A DNA stretch of 64,000 nt from positions 254,387,016 through 254,451,015 of the forward strand of contig OX465597.1 in assembly GCA_950022295.1 (NCBI GenBank), given 5' to 3'. This stretch comes from Bromus sterilis (taxonomy: Eukaryota; Streptophyta; Magnoliopsida; Poales; Poaceae). Within the stretch, counting starts at the first letter, position 1. Each line of letters begins with the position of its first letter. The notes beneath the pieces are model-generated. The model did no database searches and was not told the DNA's origin. It saw only the letters and a list, made by a program, of their open reading frames with translations. A program made the position numbers and the translations under genes. Shown here in pieces: positions 55,522 through 64,000 of this stretch.

Positions 55522-56251
55522 GTCTGTCGGGACCCGGGGTTAGCGTATGCAAGTCCAGCTAAGACATAGTCATATGGAGAGCCGAGAACCGTACCCACTT
55601 GTCTAAGCAGACAAGGCCAAGCACAGAACGTTCTCGGAAAGCATCGTACGTGAGGGGCATCCCATCCAGGCCGGATGATCAACTGAGATGGGTCCTCATC
55701 GTCCGCACACAAGTCTAATGATATGGGTGGTGAACTCCCATATTCAAAGACAAGTTGCCTCAACCATACTATCGACTATCTCAAAACTCTTACATAGACT
55801 TACTCCAGCCCGATCACTTAGTCGGGGTCTAGGGCGGGCTCGATCATACCACAAAGTGTGCATGAGACGGAGTCTCGAACAATCGCACCGCGATGCCCCA
55901 AGCTACGTACATCTAAGGGCCACTTGGTGTATGAAAGACCGCCAGCCAGAACACAACTAAGGTCTCGAAAACCCATACAAAGACATGCATGTTATAAACA
56001 TACACGCAGCACACATGCCTTGTATGAACAGCAGGTACCATTGCAATTCTCTACAAAGTGTACAACTTTATTGATAACTCTTATAGAGTGCAAACAGAGA
56101 TCACAAACATGTGATCCAACATTACAACACAAACGGAAGCAAATTATGTCTGAGTACAGAAAAGTTTAACAAATGGCTTAAGAAGCCTTATTTAAACACA
56201 AGCCCTCCACGAGGGAACCAGTCGTCTGACTGGGACTAGACTAGTTGGTCT

Positions 56252-57515
56252 TCAGTCGTCCAGCTCGATGAAGAAGCCACCTTCGGGGTCAGTGGCATCA
56301 TCTAAAACATAGATTAAGAAAACGTGAGTACAAAGTCGTACTCAGAAAGACTTACATAGGAGCTATACTACTCATGCACATGTATCAAGGTAAAGGGAGG
56401 TGGGGTTCACTTGCAGAAGTGCCAGCTTTGACTTGGCTAATCCTGAACTACGAGTACCAGACTTTGAGGTAAGAAGCGTACACGAGTCCACTACTTTCTC
56501 CAACCAATTACACCACTATGGTGCCTTCCTCGACTTCCCCACGAGAAAGCACGCCATAGCACTCACACTTATCTTGGTGTGTTTTAGAAGTATCCAGTTC
56601 AAGTTGTCTAATAATCAAGCTAAGCTTTAGAAGCAGTCCATAACCGCGGACGCAGCTATTCGAATAGTTTTGTTAACCCTGTAGGGGTGTACCGCTACAC
56701 ACACATGATCATCATTTACCGCCTTTAATCTCGACACCATTCAAGGGGTGCCAGCGAGGATGCTCACCACAACTGTTACCTCATAGCCGATCTAGTCCGA
56801 GAAAGCCGCCTACTTGGGTTGGTTACCACAATCTTGAACCCGGCCGGTTTACCGAAGTGGACCCAAGTGATGTGTGCGTGGTGCATAAACCGGTCTCGGA
56901 TGAGCCGTTCTCTCACTTAGCATCCAGGCCACAGACCTACCAGAACTCCGAACTATTGCGACATCTGGACATCGAAAGGGATGAGTTAATAGGTTGAGAG
57001 GGGCCAGTGAGCCCAATGTGTGGTTGTACTCTTCATCTTGGATCACCACACAAGAACTCGGACTTAGGGCGGTGTTCAACGAGACAACCCACCGTGTACT
57101 CCTACACAGCCTCTCATCGTTCACCTTGTATTAGGGTCGATTCACCAACACTTTTCTACCATCATCAACATGATCATTCCCATCCCGACTCACATCACAG
57201 TATCATCATGATAACATACTAAGCATGCAATAAGCGATAATCTTTTGCAGGGGCCACATGATATCAATCAACTCCTACATTTGCTAGGATTGTGGTTTAC
57301 TTACTACTGTGACAAAATGATAGGTCATGCAAAGGAATGGGTTCATCTATGCGGTAGAAACGAATCATGGTGATCATCCTAACAATGCATAAGCGAGACA
57401 TGAGAGGGAAGTGGGATTTTATCGACATGATCAATGGGGGTTTGCTTGACTTGTTGACGAGGTTCGGGTTCTGGGTCTTCAACGAAGGGGGCAGCCTCCT
57501 GCTCCGGTTCCACCT
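56252..57515 (-). CDS. Predicted spliced reading frame in Gy-D LTR, exons C and D
   Basis: Exon C (57450-57515, 66 bases) follows GTCGAGTAG and reads VEPEQEAAPFVEDPEPEP. Exon D (56252-56301, 50 bases) follows TCTATGTTTTAG, entered in phase 1, and reads DDATDPEGGFFIELDD then TGA. The intron is 1148 bases. The donor position reads CAAG then TCAAGC, not canonical in this copy. Length of exon C and the phase equal those of Gy-A, and both peptides stay acidic although DNA around them has diverged. Confidence 0.45.
56636..56692 (-). promoter_or_regulatory. Shared LTR module in Gy-D
   Basis: GTCCATAACCGCGGACGC, CTATTCGAATAG and GTAGGGGTGTACC, the counterpart of the modules at 8701-8757 and 18471-18524. 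Confidence 0.5.
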
Positions 57516-59604
57516 CTACTCGACAAACAACAAGAAAAGTAGCAAAGTAAATACAATGCACAATCACATGATGGAAGGTTGAAACTTGATGTATATGCTT
57601 TGATGTGTGAAGCAATTCCATTTAAATGGAGTATATTGCAAATTGAATTGCAAATTCAAACTCCAATTTGAATTCAAACTTAGTCCAGTTATATGTGACA
57701 TGGTTTGATCAATTTGAATCATCTTCAAATGTGTATGATATGCCTCTGAGGTGTGGTTGAATTGTAGCATAATTCCATGGTCCAAGTTGCAAGATCATTT
57801 GATTTGAATTTGAATTAATTCCAAATAATTCAAATGACATATGCTACTGGTCCCATTTTAAAATCAACTCAAACATAGTTGAAAGTTGCGTATTTGGAAA
57901 GATAATTTTCTCCTGATCATTTTTCATATATTATTTGTCCTATTTGGAGTTAATATGAATTTTCTATGAATTTCCAAAGTTTGGGGTATTTTCTGGAATT
58001 TCTGGAATTCTTTAATTCAATTTGATTTTCTAGAAATTCATTTAAATGACTTATTGCGTCATGCTGACAACATGCTGGCGTCAGGGGGGGGGCTGACATG
58101 TGGGTCCAGGGTGTCAGTGACTGGTGATTAAATCCGCTGGGTTAATTCAATCCAGTGGCTTAATTAAGCCACTGGGCCCACTGGTCAGTGACCCAGGGGT
58201 GGGTTAGGAGGTGGATTAGCGAGGGGGATTTGAGCTAACCCGCCGGCGTCTAAACGCCGGCGGCCTGGTCACGGTGGCGACTCGCCGGAATGGGCTAGGG
58301 GCCACGGGAGGCTACGGGGAGGACATCAACGGGCGAAGCAACTTCGTCCGCGTCGTCTGGAAGCATTAGGGGTTCACGGGGAGCTCTAAATCGACGGCGG
58401 CGACGACTCCGGCGGCAACAGAACGGCGGCGAGGTAGCAGTTGTCGTTGCAGTGCACGGATTGAGTCGATTCGGGGCGCGTTCGAACGCTAGCACACGCA
58501 GGAGTCAAACGCGTGCACTGGGGCTTCACGACATGCACTGGAGCGAGGAGAGCGACGACCATGGCGGCGAGGTGCTCGGGTTCCCATGGAGGATCCAGCT
58601 GGAGGAAGCAATCGAAGGGGGAAAAGGAGGGGTTTCGGTCGTGAGCTCACCAGGAACTCAGCAGCGCAGACGGTGAGGTGAACGGCGGCGTGATGATGAC
58701 GAATTCGTCGGAGAGTTCTTGCGGGTCCGACGGCGGCTCGAGTTCGATTCAGGTGGCTAGGAGGGCTCCGGGCTCGCCTTCTTCTGCAGGTCGATGAAGA
58801 CGACGACGAGGAAGACGATGGACAAGCTCCGGGGGCTTCTCGGCGTCGATGGCTACGCGGGGGCTCGACGGCGCTCCGGCGTTCTTCTCGGGCGACAATG
58901 AATCAGGCGAGAGAGGAAGGGGAAGACGATGAGGAGGGGGGGGAATGAACTGGGGCGGCTCCAGGACGCGTCCAGACGAGGAGAGATGGCACGGGGAAGC
59001 AGGAGGTGGCCAGGCACGGCGCCGGGGCTCGGCATGGCCGGCACGCAGCAGTGCGCCTGCTTGAGGAAGACGACAGGGAAGAGGAGGTGGGCTGGGCCGC
59101 TGGGGAGCTAGTCGGGCTTCTTTGAAGGTAAGCCCTTCTTTCTTTTTCTCTCTGTTTAATCTTTCCTTTCTTTTTCTGTAGTTTTGTTTTGGCTCTGATA
59201 AAAATATCAAACCATTTTATAAAATGCTGAAACTTTTTATGTGGCATCATAATAATATAGACTAGCTACTTATAAAGTTTCAACATTTTAAAAATTCAAA
59301 TAATTTGAATCTTAAATCAAATAGGGTTATTTCTTTAATTCCAAGGCATTGTTTGAATATTTGAAAAATCTATGAGCATGGGATGGGTCCCACATCACTT
59401 GATATGTGATCACACTCATTTATAAGACTTTTCAAAAATCTAACATGAATTTTTGGAGAACATTTTTATCTGGCCTTTTGAATTAATTCATCTGGGGGGG
59501 GGTCCTTCTCCCATTTTGATTTTGAAAATGAATTTCCTTTAATTTATTTCATGAACGCAAAGTGAAAAATATCCTAGCACATTACCTAACAGAGGGTTCT
59601 GACA

Positions 59605-60391
59605 GCTTGATTGTGGGTCCATGCCCCCTGATGACTAGCTTGAGTGACAGAAACATGAGTCTAGGGGATGTGTTGTTTCCACAACGTAGAAAACAACAGT
59701 GCTTGTAACTGTGGTTGCAAGGATTGTATACTTTACGCAAAGTTCTTTTAATGCAGTTGTTTGTTGCTTTGGGTTTACACTTTGGGTGGGGCTCGCAACT
59801 TAATACCAGCGAGATGTTCTGGATAGATATCTCAAGGTGGATGATTAGTAGTAGATGCAGATGGTTTTCAGTCTACTTATCTTGACGTACCGCCCATGCT
59901 TTTGAGCCTATTCCTTTCATTTGTAGCATACTTAGCATTGGTTTGCGCCCGTAATCATGTCAATTGCCCAGCTGTAATTTGTTTACCTTGCATAGCTCTT
60001 GTATAGTCTTTTGGGAGAGAGACATCACTAGTGAACATCATGGGACCCCGGTCCATATTTCCACCATTGTTTACACCCTCAATTTACTTCTTGCTTTTAC
60101 TTTCTAGTTGCAGTTATCACTATCTTTTATCTCTTGCGTTTGACCCTTTGTAAACAACAAGACCGGAGAGATTAACAACCTCTCTATACTCGTTGGGAGC
60201 AAAGTTATCTGTTGTTGTGTGCAGGTCCACGTCAACTCGTGCTATATTTTTGGCGCCGTTGTCACCTACTTGATGTTGTTGGAGTCCTACTGGAGACATA
60301 AACCTTGGTATCTTCACTGAGGGAAACTTGCTGCAATGCCGCACCTCACACCTTCCACTTTGGGTAACCAACGAGGGGTGATAATCCATCA
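59605..60391 (+). mobile_element. Ath-4 5' LTR, second part
   Basis: Resumes at GCTTGATTGTGGG and ends at CCATCA (60391). It aligns with the reverse complement of 1-690. No gene content. Confidence 0.85.
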
Positions 60392-60401
60392 AAGCAATTT
60401 C

Positions 60402-60419
60402 TGGCGCCGTTGCCGGGGA
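60402..60419 (+). other. Ath-4 primer binding site (tRNA-Asp type)
   Basis: TGGCGCCGTTGCCGGGGA, perfect 18-base form, ten bases after the LTR end. Confidence 0.9.
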
Positions 60420-60559
60420 CTCCAATCTTCAAGATAGGGGAGTTGCACGCTATATTTTATCTTTGCTTTTTAGTTTTGTTAGTTTACCTTTCAGTTCTTT
60501 CTTTAGTGTCCTTTATCAAAAACCACAAAAAATTAGTTACCTTGCTATTAGTTGTCATT

Positions 60560-61366
60560 ATGTCTCATCCTTTTGCCTTTGTTGAGACAGAAGTGCTCAC
60601 CTTTAAACAAAGATGTGGTGAAAGTTTAAAAGATGCTTGGTATAGAATTAATGATTCTCAGAGAAGAGCCACCAAGAAGCAATCCACTACTATCATGCTT
60701 AGAAACTTTTATGTTGGAATTACACCTTAGAATAGGTTCATTCTAGATACTGCTATCAATGGGAAATTCCTAGAAGCCCCAATTTACAAATATCTTAAAG
60801 TTATTGAAAATCTTGGTGGAAATCTCCTCGTTGTTAGCATTCAAGAGGATATCACTCTAGTTCACTTTATGAAAAAACATGAAAAGATAGAGTTAGAAAT
60901 ACCAAGCATAAATAAGATAAATGAGTTGGATCGCAAGATTTAAGGGAATTTGAATAGACTTGATAGCTCCACGTATAAAATTATCAAAACTTTGGAGACC
61001 ATCAAATCCCATGATCTGGATCCTTCTAAGATAGATAAGATTGAGGAAATCATTGAAATTCTAGGAACAACTCTCTCCTTAATCAAACCCAAAAAGGTAG
61101 AAACTCCGGCAAAGAAGGAACCTATGTTCACTTATATCCCTAAGGTTCCTCGACCCAAAAATAATCCACTCATTTCCAAAGGAGTTGAAACTGTGAAAAC
61201 TGTGGAAGAAATACCTTTCTTAGACAGATTTTTAAATGAAACTCCAATTAATTTTCCGCCTTTTGCATTTATCCCTAGAATTATCTTCATGAGACCTTTA
61301 TTTGAGAGGCCTATTAAAACTAGTTGTACAATTAAAGAGCTTTATGATGATCTTGATGATGGTTGA
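60560..61366 (+). pseudogene. Gag-like reading frame of Ath-4 with two nonsense codons
   Basis: Starts MSHPFAFVETEVLTFKQ, with LKDAWYRINDSQ and FYVGIT, typical of Athila-group Gag. TAG at 60728-60730 replaces a likely Trp (NFYVGITP then stop then NRF), and a TAA near 60941 replaces a likely Gln (after ELDRKI). The frame otherwise stays open to 61366 and ends IKELYDDLDDG. The second half contains a coiled-coil-like stretch (KIDKIEEIIEILG) and a proline-rich part. No protease or pol follows, so even an intact version would be non-autonomous. Confidence 0.8.
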
Positions 61367-64000
61367 ATTGATAAAATTGATTCTTCTTTTTGCTTCTTGC
61401 CTAACATAAAGGCGTAAAAGAAAGAGCTTGTTGGGAGGCAACCCAAGATGTTTTTTACTTCTGTTTTTAGTGGTCTTGATGATTTTTACTACTATAGCAA
61501 CATCATTGTATCTTTATTTTTAAGCTTTGTGCCAAGTTTAGCCTACGATTGCAAGAAAGTCCAAAGTTGTGACATGCTGTCCAGAAAACAGATTATGTCC
61601 TTGGACGGAAAAATTCACGATAAATCACCAAATCATCTTATCTATCTGAAGTTTTTTTACAGCATGCTCTATAAAATTGGCTTTCGGGCGTCTGTTCTGA
61701 GTTTTTTATTTGATTTGCATAAGTACGCCAAAAAACTTATTTACTACCTCCTGGTCTGTTTATCACAGATTCTGCCACGTTTTTCCTTTCCTCAGTTTTG
61801 CAAGTCTTGGCTAGCTTTTTCTTTGCAAAAACCTTTTGTCAATCTTGAGAAATATTAGCCCTTCAAGAAAATCTGTATTTCCAGTAGAGGAAAATTATTT
61901 TATTGTGGGTACTAACCTCTCTAATCAGCTTATGATGAGTTATGTATGAATGGAGTTTTCAAGTGTGCGAGAGAAGATGATGAAAGAAGATACGTGAGTG
62001 TCAAACGCTCAAGCTTGAGGATACTCCCATGCATCCCCAAGAAATATCCAAGGAGACTCAAGCGTCTAAGATTGGGGATGCCCCCGTGCATCCCCTTCTC
62101 CATCAAAAATCATCAGTCTGTCCTTCGTTCCACTATAACTTTATCACTTCATGCGTTATGGAGCGTCTTGCTCTTTAGTTTTATATAGCTTTGTTTGCTG
62201 TCCATAACAAGTTAGAACCCAACTTTCTTTGTGTGGGAGAGAAACACGCTCCACTTTAAACTAGAACACATCATAGGATTTTCATGCTTATCTTTCTTTT
62301 GTTGTGTGTTCTTTATCTTTTCGTAGTTGTTGTCATGTTTAGCTCTTGTGCTTTCATGTTTATCTTTTTCAAGATCTTTTGTTTAGTTTGTTGCTGGAAC
62401 TCTCTTGAGTTTTCATGTTTATCTTGTTTAGAGAGTTGGCTTGTTGCACTGAGTTGTGTCTTGACTTAAAGTAGGTAATTGAGGTTGCTATTCAATTGTA
62501 GTAGTAACTTGCAATAGTTTTGAGGTATTGTTGTGAGTAATGTTTGAACTTTTGGTGTAAAGAGCTCTAGCCTATTAGTGATAGATGTCATATTTTGGGC
62601 AATCCGTGTTATTTTCAAAACTACAAAAACTAGTTGACAACTCTAGCTACTAGATGGATCACTAATCTTTGGAGGGATCGGATATTAGAGTACACTCACG
62701 TACCATGAGTCAAGGATGCGCAAGGATAACCAAACCCCCATACACTCATCCTCGGGGTACTTGTCTCTTTGTGAACCTCCTGATTAGATTGAGAGTTACC
62801 GATAATAAGTGCATGAGTTCTTCGGACTAATGTAAGTATTGAAAGTTGACACTTTCACCTCCTCATATTTGCTAGCCTCTTCGGTACCGTGTGCTGCCTT
62901 TTCTCACTCCGAGCGTTGGCACCTACCCGCCGGTGCATCCAAACCCTTGGCATGATACGCTCTGTCATCATAAACCTCCCTAGATCTTTCCTCAAAACAG
63001 CCACGATACCTACCTATCAAAGCATTTCCATAGCCTTTCCGAGATATATTGCCATGCAACATCCACCTTCTCATGACTTGATCTTCGTGTCATACATGTT
63101 CCTGCTACACTAGCAGAGGCATACATCATGATAGCTACAGCTTCCTTGTGCTGAGTACTTTTGTAAAGTGTGAAAGATCTCCTATACTCTTTGTAAAATA
63201 GAGTGTTGCCCTTCAGTGAGGAAAAGATCCCAAAGAGGACAAAATTAAAATATCCCAAAGAGGAAAAATGAGAAAGACATAGAAAGAGCCATTGAGGCCA
63301 CCAAAAAATACAGAAAAATAGAAAAAAGAGAAAAAGAAAATAAAAAGAGAGAAGGGGGAAACACTACTATTCCTTTTGAGAGATCCACACTCCTACTCTC
63401 TCTTATACCTCGTGCTCCATAGAGATGATCATATATGCATATAGCTATGTGGGGACCTTCACACTATAGAACTTGGCTTGTATATTCCAATGACGAGCCT
63501 CCTCAAATGAGCTCTAGGTATTCTTGAGCAAGAAAGTTGGATGCACTCCCGCTAGTTCCATTGGAGAGCTTTCCATAACTCATATGTGCATCCATTGCAT
63601 GGAAATCCCTACTCCTCACGTCATATCTTTTATTTGGCTTTCTCTTGCCTATGATTGTCCTCAATGATGTGAGCCTTTCACACCTTTTTGTCTTCCTCCT
63701 CCACCATCTCTCTCTCTTTGCCATCCTAAGTGTCAAGTCTTGTGCTTACGCTCATCCATTGCATGAGTGCTCAAAATATCGAAAGGGAGTGGATCAAGTT
63801 AACTTGCACCTGGCTAGTGGTCCGGGGACGAGTCAAGATAAGATTCCAAAGAATCCTAAGTGTGAAACTTTAGTAGATTGAGTTCTCAACAAATAAATAT
63901 TTTTTCTCTCTCGTATTCCCACCTCCCACTTCTTGCACGCAAACACCATTTGGAGAAATTTGAGTCACGGACAGCGAGAGCTCTTGCACCTTTATGTTCT
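61367..64000 (+). mobile_element. Ath-4 internal non-coding region
   Basis: Matches the reverse complement of Ath-1 from about 4365 to 1720. It includes paired hairpins at 62019-62093. Short frames here (61448-61858 and others) are not conserved between copies. I see no gene. Confidence 0.8.

Larger units (their letters stand above)
53816..59604 (-). mobile_element. Gy-D, truncated Ty3/gypsy element with an extra ORF upstream of gag
   Basis: Minus-strand element retaining its 5' LTR (55525-59604, 4080 bases), primer site, a 259-codon ORF, and the first part of gag. Pol and the 3' LTR are gone, together with about 400 bases of the host LTR, so one deletion probably removed both. LTR edges TGTCAG...CCCGACA, the gag start (MSQGTRG) and the LTR exons show a relationship to Gy-A. 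Confidence 0.85.
55525..59604 (-). mobile_element. Gy-D 5' LTR
   Basis: LTR in minus orientation, related to but clearly diverged from the Gy-A LTR. It holds predicted exons D (56252-56301) and C (57450-57515), candidate exon B acceptor at 58598 and exon A donor at 58651, the shared module (56636-56692), and GC-rich sequence 58240-59110 whose long frames I do not accept. Confidence 0.88.
53333..64000 (+). mobile_element. Ath-4, Athila-type element, 3' end beyond window
   Basis: Plus-strand element starting TGATACATCCCAAACG. Its 5' LTR is 53333-53815 plus 59605-60391, with Gy-D in between and about 400 bases of LTR missing at the junction. Primer site, gag-like frame and non-coding internal region follow. 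The window ends roughly 180 bases before the expected 3' LTR, judging by alignment to Ath-1 at about 1720-1750. Confidence 0.85.

Noticed and set aside
58749..59210. 153-codon minus-strand frame in the Gy-D LTR
   Set aside because: Pro/Arg-rich frame in GC-rich DNA starting with a Lys/Arg low-complexity stretch; the overlapping frame at 58903-59250 is equally open.
61448..61858. 136-codon plus-strand frame in Ath-4 after gag
   Set aside because: The equivalent part of Ath-1 (about 4300-3850) does not keep the frame, and the sequence is hydrophobic and AT-rich by composition.
1..64000. A host protein-coding gene, a MITE with Stowaway-type ends, or a CRISPR-like array
   Set aside because: Every stretch could be assigned to an LTR element. 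No CTCCCTCCGT-type MITE ends, host exon series with recognisable domains, or regularly spaced short repeats with unique spacers were seen.

Overview
This 64 kb window is plant nuclear DNA, almost certainly from a large-genome Triticeae grass (wheat, Aegilops, barley or rye group). It is built from nested LTR retrotransposons: Athila-type elements resembling the Sabrina/WHAM/Fatima group, and long-LTR Ty3/gypsy elements with tRNA-iMet-type primer sites. I found no host gene, rRNA, tRNA gene or CRISPR array. Names used here are local labels, not database names.

Layout. A fragment of a gypsy LTR (Gy-E, 51909-53332) is the oldest recognisable substrate. On its left it is interrupted by Ath-0 (LTR part 50719-51908). 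Ath-0 is interrupted by Ath-1 (minus strand, 1-5797 plus 49516-50718). The 5' LTR of Ath-1 is interrupted by Gy-C (5798-49510, target duplication AATTG), a non-autonomous element with a tandem LTR-internal-LTR-internal-LTR remnant. The middle LTR of Gy-C carries two further insertions: Gy-A (7597-36321, minus strand, duplication AAGGA) and Ath-2 (36628-42846, minus strand, duplication GGGAG). Gy-A is interrupted by Gy-B (14638-29093, plus strand, duplication ATAAC), the youngest and best preserved element, and by a probable solo Copia LTR (32932-34696). To the right, Ath-4 (plus strand, from 53333) enters Gy-E. Its 5' LTR is interrupted by Gy-D (53816-59604, minus strand), which lost its pol and 3' LTR in a deletion. 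Ath-4 runs off the window end.

Coding content is retroelement gag, protease, reverse transcriptase, RNase H and integrase. All pol copies carry nonsense or frameshift changes. Gy-B LTRs are nearly identical (about 2 differences in the first 300 bases by eye). Gy-A, Ath-2 and Gy-C LTR pairs differ by roughly 6-7 percent in the stretches compared, which agrees with the nesting order.

Two observations stand out. First, the long LTRs of four gypsy families (Gy-A, Gy-B, Gy-C, Gy-D), with partial support from a fifth (Gy-E), share what looks like a spliced open reading frame: an acidic exon, a phase-1 intron of about 1.15-1.22 kb, and a short terminal exon. Second, Gy-D has a 259-codon reading frame between primer site and gag whose end matches a 5' splice site. 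Removing a predicted 333-nt intron joins it in frame to the gag start codon. Both are predictions from sequence only.
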